Below, piece after piece: positions 11,602 through 23,641 of a stretch of 64,000 bases of DNA. Positions within the stretch are counted from its first letter, which is position 1. Every line of letters begins with the position of its first letter. The notes under the pieces were generated by a model that saw only the letters and a program-made list of their open reading frames with translations, ran no database searches and was not told where the DNA came from. The DNA is from Rostrohypoxylon terebratum (lineage: Eukaryota > Ascomycota > Sordariomycetes > Xylariales > Hypoxylaceae): contig MU385859.1 in assembly GCA_022497145.1 (NCBI GenBank), positions 1 to 64,000 on the forward strand, written 5' to 3'. The position numbers were made by a program, and so were the translations under genes.

Positions 11602-13488
11602 CTAACTGGAGGAGACATCAATCTTGCGATCTCGAAATAGGATCTCATAGTCAGGGTTCGGATAGTCCATGTCAAACACCATGATATTCTCAGGCCTCGA
11701 CTCTTTCTCCCGTAGCTTCATGTCATAGCATTGTAGAAACTTGATAACTAGCAACTTACTAATCAAGCTCCCCATGAACCTACCTGGGCACATCTGCCGC
11801 CCGTGTCCAAAATGGAGACTGCCCGCGTAGGAGGATGTGAATTGCAGTCCGCTGTACTTCTTACCATTGTCACGGCGCAAACGCTCGAAGCGAAACCCGT
11901 CAAAAGTGGCCGCGTCCGGGAAATATTCCTCAGACATTGACATGGGGACGCCGGCAAGTGAAGTATGAATACCTTTGGGAATACGATCCCCTGAAGATAG
12001 CTCGTAAGGTTCTAGGAACGTACGATTCACGGAAACTATACATAATTAGTCGCCAATTCGCGAAGTTATAAGTTACAATTTAATGAGTTGTGGGATTACG
12101 GACGTTTTGCTGGCGGGTGGAATCTTTGAGTCTCTTTCATGAAACTGTCTAGTTTCCACATCCGGGACAAGTGGGCATTGGTGATATTCGTTAAAGAGGA
12201 CCCTAGGATGGTATCGATCTCTTCTCGTAACGGAGGAGCCCAGCGATCAAAGTCAGCGGCCAGCTCATAGAGGCAATTCGTAATGTGGTTAGAAGTAGTA
12301 TGAGACGCGCCGAAGCTCACGCCCGTTAAGCGATGAGCCATGATCGCCGTTTTGGACTCCTCAGGGGGCGAATATTCTACTAGCCAATCGACCGTACTCA
12401 TCTCCTCGCTCTTCAACCTTGCCGCCCAAAACTCGGGCTGCTGATGGCGCCAGAATAGCCGCTGTTCTATTATGGGGGTGATGAGTTTCCGGATCCTACG
12501 ACGGTAGCTGTGGATACGGTAGATATATGGCGTGAAAACCGCTACCAGGGGCCGCAACATACGAGGCACCAGCCTCATGTAAACGGCTGCCGCGAAGACA
12601 TTCTGCGCGTAGCCGATCACCGAATCGACCCATTCGGGTTTCCGGCAGATTTCAGTGCCTGCAATGGTCCGCCCGATGGTCTGCGTGACGACCCGCACGA
12701 TCTTTGGCTGGGGTGCGACCGGAGTCCAGTCTGTGGCTCAATAAGTAGGAGTCTCTCGGTGATTAAAAGCGTGCATACCCTCATAACTGGAGAAATATCT
12801 TCCGAAAACAAAGTCTGCTTCATCTGATGCGGGTCCGATCTGTTGGCCAATCTTGGCGATGTACTGAGTACGGATTGTCTCGAGAGTAGTGTGACTGAAT
12901 GCGTCGGTGTCTAGAGTCGTCCAATCCCCCACAAAGAACTAAAGTCACCATTTAGTAGATAGAAATGAGTGTTGCTCTCGAATTATAGCCTACGTCTGCT
13001 ATTGCGTGTGAATTGCTAGCAATGCCACGAGGAAGCTTGCTAATCTCTTCTAAGAACTCAACGGGCAAGACGATGGAAGGCCGATCAGTGGACGGAAGCT
13101 GATAGATGATACCGGGATACTAAAGTCATGTTTCTTTTAGCACGTATCCGGTAAAGGAGTTTCTTTTATGCTAGAAGTGCACCTTTTCATAAGCATCGTG
13201 GATTATCTTAGGTCCGTTCTTGAACCAATTCAGGGGTTTATAGATCAAGGATAGGGGGAAGAGCCATTGTGCATCGAAAACAAGGGGATACCGATCTTTC
13301 GGAATGTTTGCTCTGATACCCTTTGACGCACAGATCCAGAGAACACACAGAACGACGAGTGAATAGGTGGCTAGGGTGTAAGGCTCGGCCTCCCGGAGAT
13401 CAATATTTCCCCAGCGAAGTGACAAGTGCATTGCGAATAACTCGAGATGTAATACCAATATTGAAAAGTTTGGAACACACATACGCAT
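11602..13488 (-). CDS. cytochrome P450 monooxygenase 1 (ent-kaurene oxidase-like type)
   Basis: Haem monooxygenase, probably ER-anchored, that would oxidise the polyketide. Five exons (13488-13183, 13119-12994, 12938-12779, 12730-12104, 12035-11602) sum to 550 aa. The N-terminal region has a hydrophobic stretch (TLATYSLVVLCVLWICA) consistent with a membrane anchor. Then come an I-helix region around GVSFGASHTTSN, the K-helix ETQR, the FDGFRFERLR meander, and haem loop FGHGRQMCPGRF with the Cys ligand. The overall layout resembles fungal ent-kaurene oxidase/GA14-synthase-like P450s common in secondary-metabolite clusters; that subfamily call is from memory of the pattern, not a search. Exon 4 appears to use a GTCCGT donor. 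It is transcribed divergently from the FAD oxidase across about 1 kb, a usual sign of co-regulation. Confidence 0.9.
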
Positions 13489-14507
13489 CTAACTATCTCC
13501 CTCCCCAACCAAGCCCAACACCACGATTATTATACCACAGCCATCATTGCCCCTATGTTAGGTTCTATCAGGCATGGAGACAAACGTAGGAAGATCACAA
13601 GTAACATTAACATAGGGTATGTATGGATGTAAGCTTTGGCATCTCGACCTATAGGGGTCCAGCCAGAGAACTCTCTTTGTAGCTCAATAGTACCCTAGTA
13701 CCTACCTGGATACTAGCCACATAAGTATCTCCATACTATGGAGACGTAAGTATCCACACTTACATCGCATGTAGTCTGGGACAGGTCCAGTAATATTGGT
13801 CGACCTGAACCTGGTATTATGTACGTGCAGGGATTCCGATCCATCTCATTGTAATACCCTGCAAGTGCGGGAGCACAACTCTTGGCATCCCTCCCCCGAA
13901 GCTTTCCATCCTCCCAATTTCGTGATGATGGATGATGATAGATAACGGTGCGGCTCGGGCTATATATACTGTAGTGTTCGTGTCACCCCAAATCGACCTT
14001 CATTTCAAATGCTCACTATTAAGACCTTGGAATGCCTGCTATTATGGTACGTACTTGTTCAGCTTAAGCATCATGGCAACCTGGAAAGCTGCAAGGGAAA
14101 AGGGCGCTAAGTGCCACGCAGTCCGGGCTTCCATCGTTCAACGGTGGCTCCCTTTCTCGATCCCTTGCTCCCATATAGCTTAGCTCCCTAGGGAGCTGGC
14201 TCGCCTGCTTGTTTTCGTCGTCGAAAGCCAACTGCCAACAGCCAACTGCTCAATTAAGCCATTACTAATTACTTATCTTCTTCGTCGCCATCTCCGCCTC
14301 CGTCTCGGATCTCGCCACGGAGTTGCTAGCTTCCTAAGGCTTTAAGCTGACGAGCTAGGATTTCAATCCAGACCCAGTAACGCACCTTTCTTGTTTTCTT
14401 GGATCAAAAGCTGAGCGAACGTATGCCAAAACCTTCCTTTTCCCCTCTAACTTCAACTTCTTTTTTGATTCCTCCATGCCACTAAGCTAACTCTCAATTT
14501 TGCGATC
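13489..14507. promoter_or_regulatory. divergent promoter region between P450 1 and FAD oxidase
   Basis: About 1 kb separates two start codons facing away from each other, so both promoters lie here. A 17-nt sequence at 13806-13822 is repeated exactly at 17469-17485, upstream of the Pth11-like gene. I cannot name a known regulator site with confidence. Confidence 0.45.
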
Positions 14508-16265
14508 ATGGCTAGTTCTTTCACCGTCGCGTCTTTCCTAGCATCCGCTAGGCCCAAACACCTGAAGATGGAGGTTGTTGCAGCGATAGCAGCATGGGCG
14601 ATATCTTCTGCTTGTCGAAATGTTCCTACCGGCAGTTTATTCGCTCCTCTGTGCAATCGAGGAGTTAACGTTGATGAGCTCGCGGCGAGACTTTCTTCGG
14701 GCGCCAAAGTATATGGGCCGGGAAGCGATGTGTTTATCGAAGCAACAACTCGATGGTCTTCGCTGGACGCTCCAGGAATAAACGTTGTCGTTGTTCCTAG
14801 CGTCGAAAGCGACGTTGCGGAAACGGTATGCTGTTCAATATAAGATGACCATTTGAAGACTTAGCATCAAGCTGATCGTGATCCAGGTTAAATATGGCAA
14901 CGAAAAAAACATACCTTATCTTCCGGTAAATGGAGGTCATGGTGCCATTATAACTGTGGGGAAGATGCAGGGGGGTATCGAGATCTGGATGAATTCGTTG
15001 AATACCGTCGAAATCGCAGCTGATGGGAAATCGGCCAAGATCGGAGGCGGCACCCTATCCAAAACAGTAACAGACTCTTTATGGGCAGCAGGAAAGCAGA
15101 CGTGTAGGTGCATTTCTTTCAATCTAACAAGTTAGATCGTTGCAGATCGTTAACATAGTAAACGCAGCAACCGGCGCGTGCGAATGTACTAGCATCCTTG
15201 GGCCTGGACTAGGCGGTGGCCACGGTTTTAACCAGGGACGGTACGGACTTGTTGCGGACCAGTTTCTTTCGATGAACATCGTCTTAGCCAACGGAAGTCT
15301 CCACACAATTGACGAAAACTCGGACCTTTGGTGGGCTATGAAGGGCGCTGGGCATAACTTTGGTATTGTCACATCTGTTACCTCTAAGATCTACGATGTC
15401 GAGAGCCCCGATTGGGCGTACGTAGTCTATACCTTTACGGGTGATAAGATTGAGCAGCTCTACGAAACTGCCAAGAACCATCTTCTGAAAAATGGCACCC
15501 AGCCCAAAGACGTCGTCAACTACTCGTACTATATCAACCTTCCCGATGTAGACCCAAACAATGTGAGTATACACTAATGCGCAAACGAGTGGCGCCCCAC
15601 ATTCCCCAGATTCTGACGCTTCGACCTAGACCGTTGTTCTTTTCTATCTTCTCCAGGGTGGAGTAAAAGTGGTGGATCCGGAGATCACGAATCCCTTCGT
15701 TGCGGTGGGGCCAGCCGCTACGACTAGCGCGGCGGGAACGTATCTCGACCTCCCAGCGTGGACGGGGAATGGAAATGCGGATTCGCCATGCCAAAAAGTT
15801 GGTCTTGTTAATACCCGTTTCCCTCTCGATGTTGAGACCTACGACATCCAGGCTCAACGGGATGTATACGACTTATTTTCCAAAGCCACTCACGAGACCC
15901 CAGCGCTCAACGGATCTCTGTTCCTCTTCGAGGGTTATTCCTTACAAGGAGTCAAAGCTGTGCCTGCAGAATCAACGGCTGTTTCCTACCGAGGTGATAA
16001 CCTGCTATTTTCTCCACTCATCATCTACCCGCCTGGGGGAGATGAGCTGGAGAAACAAGCTACCCAACTGGGCGAGGACCTCCGCCAGATTCTTCACAAA
16101 GCTACCGGGCGAAAGAATATGCACACGTACGTCAACTATGCCTTTGGGACCGAAACAAAGGAGGAAATGTACGGGTTCGAGGATTGGCGTCAGAAGAAGT
16201 TGCTTGATCTCAAGAATAAGTATGACCCCGATCGCAAATTTAGCTTCTACGCACCTATCGCTTAG
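14508..16265 (+). CDS. BBE-like FAD-linked oxidoreductase
   Basis: Flavin oxidase of the PCMH/berberine-bridge type; these enzymes use O2 to oxidise alcohols or close rings, and some fungal members catalyse or set up Diels-Alder reactions (solanapyrone synthase Sol5). Four exons (14508-14825, 14887-15103, 15168-15562, 15657-16265) give 512 aa. The first ~40 residues include a hydrophobic stretch that may act as a signal or anchor. The FAD domain has VNGGHGAI, whose His fits the usual covalent flavin site, then GACECTSILGPGLGGGHG and QGRYGL. The C-terminal BBE domain ends in YDPDRKFSFYAP, the normal terminus. The splice after KQT restores a continuous TGACEC segment. The neighbours (P450, PKS) point to tailoring of the polyketide; the actual reaction is not readable. 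Confidence 0.92.
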
Positions 16266-17891
16266 GTGTGTAGTTTCAACTTGAAACGCCGAGGATCTTC
16301 AAAATGATGTGCTATTCAGGGGTTCGCCGGGTCAATTTCTAGGAAATCTCATTACCTAATATTTTTTCCCCTTTCTGGGCCGTTGTGGACCATTGGCGGA
16401 TTTCGTACCTAGGTCCTAGGTAGTATTTCGTGTTGGAGAAATAGATAGAGGATACGTAGTATCCATACCAAACTAACCTACTACTAGATAGTAGGTAGGT
16501 AGATAAATCGCTGTATAGTCGAAGGCTTGGAAGAGTAGTCGATAGGTAGCTTCAAGCCATTGAATTCGGTCATAAACAACCATGGATGATTACTAGGTTA
16601 GGTTTACTACCTAGTGACCTAGGTATGTTCCTGTGTCCTGCGTAGTATACTAACTAGTAGGTAGGTAGGCACGCTGATACGGTACCTAGTAGCCTCGGAG
16701 GTTCCTTACGTGCTTTTTCTAGATGCACATGCACACAAAGTTCATGATTTTTATCTGGATATTCATGATAATCATGAATACCTACTCCCTAGACCCTAGA
16801 GTCCTAGACCCCTTCTCCTCCATTTCTCCACCTTCTCCACTTGGGTCTCAGCTCCACAGCGGGAGCTAACCTTATTTTGTGGGCTTCTGAAGCTAGTATG
16901 TAGTACTACCTGTTAAGTACCCCTTGGATATGTACTGTAAGTCCCATCCACCTAAAGGCTAGCAGGATCAATTAGACCCGCCGAGATCCATGGATGCCAC
17001 CCATGTACCGGCAACCCCTGTTGGTTGGCACGCCGCACACGTACTACCTTGGTAGGCGTGGGCGCCAAGAACTCTATGGATGTCTCTGTGAGATGTGATT
17101 GGTTTACCGCTTCTCGGCCGCTGTAACTTGTAAGCGGCCGTAGGATTCTTTACACCACTTTCTCAACTTCTCAACACCGACCGTAACATGAAAAAACGAT
17201 GTAAAAAACAATTAATCCATGTCGTAACCAACCGCGTCCGGCCACTCAGACACGAGCTCAGCCACATGTAGGACTATACCATACTTCAACAACACAATCG
17301 AGACACAGTAGACGATCACACATGCTGCATGCTGCTCCGACAACTCACGATCGAAGCTGATAATGCATTCTCTGCATTCCACTATGTATGGACATATGGA
17401 CATATGGACGTATGTATGGATGCATCAATGATCTCTGTAGCAGCGACCTAGATGACTAAAGGCGGGATTGAACCTGGTATTATGTTCCATTATACAGTAT
17501 ACCGTATACCTTTACACCATTACATCCTCTGAAGCTGGGTTTTCTTACCAAAGCATGACCCTATGCACCCCAAAATGCTTCCCCCCCTCGGCCTAATTTC
17601 CACATTCCCTCGTCGAAGCCTCAAGATATCTTGAACTTCACCGTGTGTCATCAGGGATTTCATGGAGAGGAGTATGAGACTTCCTTCCTCATACTCGCAA
17701 TAGGCGTCTTTTTCTTGACGTGCTTTGTTTTGAATTAGGGATATCAAGCATCTGTATACGTGCCTCCTTTTCATCTTTAGATAATATTTTATATCGCTTG
17801 ATCTTCTCCAGCTCTTGTCAATGACTATACCACCTCTCTTCGTAACCAAGACCTTGCTACTAGAGGCTTATTCTTACACGCAATAATCACC
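16266..17891. other. long non-coding stretch with TAGG-rich motifs
   Basis: About 1.6 kb between the FAD oxidase and the Pth11-like gene. It holds clusters of TAGGTAGGTA and CCTAGG units (about 16400-16680), several CATATGGA-type short repeats near 17390-17420 and the 17-nt repeat at 17469-17485. I see no gene, tRNA or transposon end that I can support. Confidence 0.5.
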
Positions 17892-19385
17892 ATGGTGAAG
17901 CCACCATCGACGCAGGCTACTTTGATGGGATATTTTCCACAGAATGGGCCTGGAATAACCGATGTTGTGGTCGAAACTATCCTCCTCTTCCTCGGCTTCG
18001 TTTCGATTGGATTGAGATTATGGTCGAGGCGGATTCAGAGGGCGCAATTGCAGTTAAATGACTGGCTGATTCTTTTTGCTATGGTACGATTATCACGCCG
18101 TCGACTTATCCTATCAAATATCTCAACTGCTAATGCTGGGACTACGTTAGCTAATAATGACGACCCGATATGGAATCGAAGGTATGCATCTATTTATCCT
18201 CATTTTTAAAATTGACTTATCTATCGAGTCGTAGTAGCACGTAACCACGTCGTCGTGTTTCCAGTAGCTGAATCGCACCTATCTACTCACAGGATTTCCA
18301 ACTTGTGAAACAAACTTAAAGATGTGTCTGCTAACTCGAACTCATGTATAGTGGCGCTGGTCGTGAAATGTGGAATGGGGTTCCACATCGGTCTCGTAGA
18401 AGAAGTCGGGGGCGAAGAGCTGGTGGCTCTCTTTTCACTGGTACGACTTTCACGGCCCGACGTCAAAGATGTTCGCTCCTAACTGTCACAGCTTCTCTAC
18501 ATCATGGATTGCTTCTGGGTAACTCTCGTTACGTTAGTCAAGCTTTCTATCTTGCACTTCTACCTTCAAGTGTTCCGCAATCCACAATTCAAGAGGGCCG
18601 TATACGCCGGCATAGGACTGTGTGTCGCCTTTTGGTTCGGCGGTTTCTTTGGTACTGCCTTGTTTTGCATCCCACCTGAAAAGTTATGGTATGAGAATAC
18701 TCAGGGCCACTGCGGAGACAGTAGCAAGATGTACACAGCGTGCGCAACATCGGACCTAGGCATAGACGTTATTATCATCTTGCTTCCGATGCCCGTTCTA
18801 TGGGGTCTGCAATTGGCAACATCTAAAAAGATCGCTTTAACCTTTGTGTTTGGGCTCGGCTTTGTGTAAGTTGCTTTCCCTCTACCAACCGTCCGATGTT
18901 ACCCAGGTTAATAATCGTGACACCCCAGGATCATCTCTATCACAGCCGTCCGCATCAAGTACATGCTCCAGATCGATCCAAATGACCGCACCCACAGCAT
19001 CTCGCAGATCGCCCTCCTCTCTGCTATTGTCCCCTTACTCGGCATAATTAACGCAAGCATGCCTATCATTCCCCCGGCTCTGCGCAAAGTCTTCAAGACA
19101 TCTTTCCTCACCACCACCTTGAAGAAGATGGGCAGTACGAAGAGTAGCGACCGCCACTTCGAAAGACTACCCGAGTCCGAGTATCCACTGGTGAACGTGA
19201 GCGGTAAGCACATCCACTTGGGATGAGATCTCTCTGTCATGTTGCGCGTGTGCTAATGTGGTCGATAAGGCAACCGAGGAAAGCATGCTCCGGAGAACGA
19301 TGCCCGCATACGAGTCACGACTGATTGGGAGGTGCATTCTACCGAGACGACAGATCAACTTTCGAACAAAATCAATAATCAATAA
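17892..19385 (+). CDS. Pth11/fungal rhodopsin-like seven-helix membrane protein 1
   Basis: Multi-pass plasma-membrane-type protein of the large fungal family related to the Magnaporthe receptor Pth11 (fungal rhodopsin domain). Its role is probably sensing or an accessory membrane function; no ligand can be inferred. Six exons (17892-18083, 18151-18181, 18352-18440, 18492-18865, 18929-19203, 19270-19385) give 358 aa. Diagnostic pieces are NDWLILFAM after helix 1-2, KCGMGFH, KLSILHFYLQVFR, a Cys pair around FCIPPEKLW and GHCGD, and IDVIIILLPMPVLW. The cytoplasmic tail is polar. Exon 2 is only 31 nt, but it is needed to keep the frame. It has a paralogue at 23642-24988 in the same cluster, on the opposite strand. 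Confidence 0.85.
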
Positions 19386-20488
19386 TTATATCTCTATACC
19401 TAACACCCATTACTTGGATATATGAGGCCACTATTCTTTGAAGCGAGAGTTCAAGGTTTCTATGGTGGTATCGTATCTATCTCAGGTTCGTTACTACTCT
19501 ATCATCTATACTCAACCAAAGTTTTCCTAATAGGTAAAGACGAATCATGGAATACACCATTGCGCGACATTATTCTTAATATTGCCAAGCTGGAAACTTG
19601 CAGTGGAAAAAACGAATAACGTGGTTCGCGATGTTGGAATTGATATCGAGGGTTTAATTATGAATATGGAGGTACCTAGGACCTGCCTACTCCTATTCAA
19701 ACACTTATAGTTGGGTCTAGATGGGTTTCTCCTCTGGATAGGGCTAAAGCTAGAATCAGTTGTTGATATGGATAGGTATAGGTATATCTAATGTAAACAT
19801 ATTTCGATGTATCATCTTCAGAGTAATACCTACATAGTACTGCCACGATGCAAACCTAGGTAGAAGCAAGGGAAATATTCCACTGTTGCGCGAGGAGTTT
19901 CAAGCTACCTTGCACCAGTAAACACGGTATATACATGAATCACTCTTTGTTCAACCGAACACTAAGGGATGCTCTGCCAAGAGACTTCTCCATGGGCGGA
20001 TTCCAGCCCTGCGGCTATCACGGGATCTCCGTGGAAGGCTTGACAAGGACAATTGGCAAGAGTCTGGTTTACACAATCACTCCGATCGGGGTTATGTAGT
20101 TGATAGCCAAAAATACGCATTTAGAACAGGGAGAGAGATAATATCAGCTCATAGGCAGACTTGCAATAGCTCCCTCGAGTGAATGTTACCTGGATTCGAG
20201 AGACTACGGTTCTCATTATTCCGACCATCATATGATAAAATTATCCCGAAGCTGGTCATAGGTACAGGATAGGAAGGAGATTATACTTATGAAAGATAAA
20301 GGGATGATCCAATTTGATACAATACCTGTATTAAAGGCTACCTAGGTATTTCTGCATTTCAAAGATTGGAACTCGTTTTTTTTCTTACGCGGGCATCATT
20401 TTGAGACAAGATGTTGCCTCAACTGTGACTAGTCTCGATTGAACAACACGAAATCTAGCCTCTAAAACATTTTGGCAAAGACGCTTAA
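19386..20488. other. non-coding stretch, one short frame
   Basis: About 1.1 kb with AT-rich DNA and TAGGTA motifs. A 54-codon frame starts at about 19935 on the plus strand (MNHSLFNRTLRDALP...), but it has no recognisable domain and no supporting exons. I do not call a gene. Confidence 0.4.
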
Positions 20489-20725
20489 TCAGTCCACCCA
20501 CCACAAGAACAGAGTCCTCATCTCACTTGGGTACTTATGTAAACTGTTAAATACCGGGTTCGTTATCAAATCAAAGAACTCAGCGGATGATTCGACGCCT
20601 CTCGGATCCTTCACAATAAGCAGATGATCGCCCTGTTTTGCAGGGATTTCACTGCACTGTGGACGAAGCCTCGTCGCATCAATACTTATGCAAAGCCATA
20701 ATCCGCAGGAAAAAGCTCAAAGAAG
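20489..20725 (-). pseudogene. possible terminal exon of an unrecognised gene or relic
   Basis: A frame with no ATG stays open for about 75 codons and ends at a TGA at 20489. The translated residues (for example CSEIPAKQGDHLLIVKDP and TRLRP) have a balanced, protein-like composition, and an AG acceptor candidate (TTTGAG) sits at the upstream end. Further upstream on the same strand are short frames that could be earlier exons: one starting MEIPSRSSLLSDL near 20960, and one reading RYDNRRLFDDVSLM near 20840. I could not join them into a model or name a family. It may be a real small gene or a decayed one. Confidence 0.3.
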
Positions 20726-21385
20726 CCGAATACATGGAGAAGTTAGAGATATGATCGCCAATCTAATAGACATGAAGTGGAAACAAGCAATCTACATGAG
20801 AGATACATCATCGAAAAGTCTACGGTTGTCATAACGGGTGATATGACAGAATGTTACAGGTTACACGGCATATGTATAGGTAGGTAGGTATACAGCAAGC
20901 TCTGAGTGAGATCTGACAGAAGCGAAGAGCGGGAAGGGATTTCCATCGGAGGGGGGCTCGTTGGGGGCGGTTATTTGCTAATCACTTTGCGGCAAATCTC
21001 GCTAGATTCGGATACAATGCGCGAAGTGCATGGAAATACCATAAATGCTGTCATTGTGGAATAATTAATTTACATTGATATTGTCTTCCAGAGTTGTGTA
21101 ATGTTACTCTAGGCTGTCATACAAGACATCTCGAAGTGGGTAAGAAGTTATGGAGAAAATTGTGGGTGCATTCGCATCGAGATGTCCGTGTATGCGGTTA
21201 CTGCACTCAAAATCGGGTTTCAAGTCCTATAAGTTTTGACATCAAGATCAAGACTGGTTCAATACGATCTCGCGGAATGAGGCTCTAAAGGGAATTTTAT
21301 GTTCTGCGAGTTCTCTACTAGAACCAAGTTTGACAGCTCATAGTTTACCTTAGATACGTAGGTGCTTACCCAGTGCATATGAAGC
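20726..21385. other. non-coding stretch upstream of P450 2
   Basis: About 660 nt that may include upstream exons of the uncertain minus-strand gene and the promoter of the second P450. A GGTAGGTAGGTA run lies at about 20879-20890. I see nothing else. Confidence 0.4.
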
Positions 21386-23213
21386 ATGAATTTCACCGAA
21401 GCCGTTCCGCTTATTGGCTCCTTACCCCCGGTCTACCTCATCCTAGCCCTCCTTGTCGTCGGTCTGTACATCCTCTACTGCCAGCTGTTACCGAAACCCA
21501 TACCAGGCATCTATTACAATGCCTCTTCTGCGTCATCGCTCCTTGGCGACTGGCAGGATCTGACGCGAACCGTAGGCGTGACCGGTGAGTTCGGTCCCTG
21601 GTTCGCTGACCAGGTCGCCAAGGCCGGAATGCCGATATGCCAAGTCTTCGTAAGACCGTTCGGCAAGCCGTGGGTCCTCCTCGCCGACTATCGCGAGGCG
21701 CACGATATCCTCACGCGGCGCACGGCGCCGGCCCACAATGCGGACTTCGACAAGTCCGCTCTGATCACCGACAGCTTTAGCTGCCTCGGCGACTTCACTG
21801 CGGCATTGCAGGTCACCACGCCCGGCGAGCGCTTGAAGAGTAGTAGAGCGTTGATGCAGGACCTGATGGCGCCGTCGTTCTTGCACGGCGTCATGGGCCC
21901 GGTCATACATGATAAGAGCATGGAGCTGGTGAGGTTGCTCGAGGCGAAGATGCGACTGGCGCGTGGAAGACCCTTCAGTGTTAAAACGGACCTGGACTGT
22001 GCCGCGCTGGACGTCATTTTGTACTTCGCATTCGCTGAGAACTTTAACCGGACCAGCCTCGGTCCTCAGATAGAATTGGTATCGCGCCTGGTCCCAGATA
22101 ACATGCCAGATGGACATGTCGACGAGCCGGTGACATTCCCGGAGGTGCCGGCTGAAGATTTCATTGCCGCTGTACGTTTGGCCGGGGGTTTGGTTGAAGG
22201 ATATATCTATTCTGTAGTGCCGCGGCTCACCGTCTGGTGGTGGAGGCGGCAGTCGTGGTATAGGAAGATGTTTTCTCAGAAGAGTCAGGTTTTCGGGGAC
22301 CAGATTAGAAAGGTGATTAATGGGTACCAAAGCGGCAAGGGCGGCGAGGTGCGGTCGGCTCTTGGGTACATGGTGATGCGGGAGAAACGGGAGGCAGAGA
22401 AGCATGGTCGCGCTTTGAATATCGAGACTAACATCCTAGCCGATGAGGTGAGTTCCATCATCTCTTCTACTAGGTCTGGCACGTTGCGCTGATCATGATT
22501 CACTTCCATCGTAGCTTTTTGGCGAAATGCTCGCTGGAAACCACACTACGGGCGGCGTACTTAGCTGGCTTGTCAAATACCTTACCAAATACTCAGACAT
22601 ACAGGCCAAGCTTAGAGAGTCGTTGCATATCGCTCTACCGCAATCTGTCGCTGAGAACCGACCTCCGAACTCCGAGGAGCTGCGTCGGACACGACTCCCA
22701 TATCTTGACGCCTTCGTCGAGGAGACGCTACGTCTTAATCCAGTGCCGGTCACCCGCCAGGCGATTCGCGACACCACAGTCTTGGGTCGGCCTATCCCTA
22801 AGGGCTGTCTTGTATTCCTCGTATCCAACGGACCAGGGTTTCTCTCGCCATCTCTCGCTATCGACGCGTCAGAGAGGAGTCCTGCAGCTCAGACGGCTAA
22901 ATTGAATGATCGCTGGGACGAGACAAAAGACTTGCGGACCTTTGACCCGGAGCGCTGGCTCGTCCATGGCAGCGACGGTGAGGTCAACGCAGAGTTCCAC
23001 GGTGCTGCTGGGCCCCAGCTGGCTTTTGGACTCGGCGCACGCGGTTGTTGGGGGAAGAGACTAGCGCAGGTCGAGTTACGGACGGTGGTGGCACTACTTG
23101 TGTGGCATTTTGAACTATTGGGCGTTCCCGAGGCGCTGGCTGGTAATGACGCGACGGAGGTGATGATCGCGCGAAGGCCACAGAAGGTGTTTGTAAGGCT
23201 AAGAAAAGTGTAG
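21386..23213 (+). CDS. cytochrome P450 monooxygenase 2
   Basis: Membrane-anchored haem monooxygenase. Two exons (21386-22447 and 22515-23213; intron 67 nt between NILADE and LFGEML) give 586 aa. An N-terminal transmembrane helix (PPVYLILALLVVGLYILYC) is followed by a Pro-rich hinge. The I-helix reads AGNHTT, with His where the usual AGxDT has Asp. The K-helix is EETLR, the PERW motif is FDPERW, and the haem loop is FGLGARGCWGKRLA with the Cys ligand. It is longer than the average P450 and belongs to a different family from P450 1. The coding sequence is clearly richer in G+C than the neighbouring intergenic DNA. It lies between two Pth11-like genes; membership of the PKS pathway is inferred from position only. 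Confidence 0.92.
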
Positions 23214-23641
23214 GCTTCAGATGACGGGATAGTATAAGAAAATTGGTAATACTGTATTGTCACGCTCTGGAACCAGCCGTAATTTCATTGAGAGTGCCCT
23301 AATTAACACCTTCTATATTACGTTCTATCACGGCATGAAATACAGTACTAATATCAAAGTGTTCTATAGGATACTGTATTATCATTAAGGGGTTAGACCT
23401 AATAGTGACCTATCCACTATGTTGCAGGGGAAATCCCCTGTAGTTTTGGAGGCGTAGCCACTAAGCTAGCCCCGCAAATATCTTCATGCCAACTGGAACC
23501 TCATCTTTTTCAAGAAATCAGTACCTAGTACACTTCAAGATGATGAAAATATCTCTATTTCTACTGAATTTTAGGAGAGGAGATAACATTTAATATTTTG
23601 AATTTCTAGCAGACATCAATCCTACCTCAAATCGCGCATCT
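23214..23641. other. intergenic with a short inverted repeat
   Basis: About 430 nt between convergent genes (P450 2 and Pth11-like 2). It contains a stem sequence, CAGGGGA and its complement TCCCCTG separated by two bases, at about 23427-23442. This may be a terminator-like hairpin or part of a dispersed repeat. No gene is seen. Confidence 0.4.

Noticed and set aside
17461..17480. Sequence resembling a tRNA T-loop (GGTTCAATCCC on the minus strand)
   Set aside because: The bases on either side do not form the five-pair T stem, and no acceptor or anticodon stem can be drawn around it.
19935..20100. Short plus-strand frame MNHSLFNRTLRDALP
   Set aside because: Only about 54 codons, with no domain or supporting splice sites; left as intergenic.
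21533..22405. 290-codon minus-strand frame inside P450 2
   Set aside because: It is antisense to a clear P450 with haem, K-helix and I-helix motifs; high G+C keeps stops rare on the opposite strand.
23427..23442. CAGGGGA/TCCCCTG inverted repeat as a transposon end
   Set aside because: Only 7-bp arms, with no matching second end, target duplication or transposase nearby.
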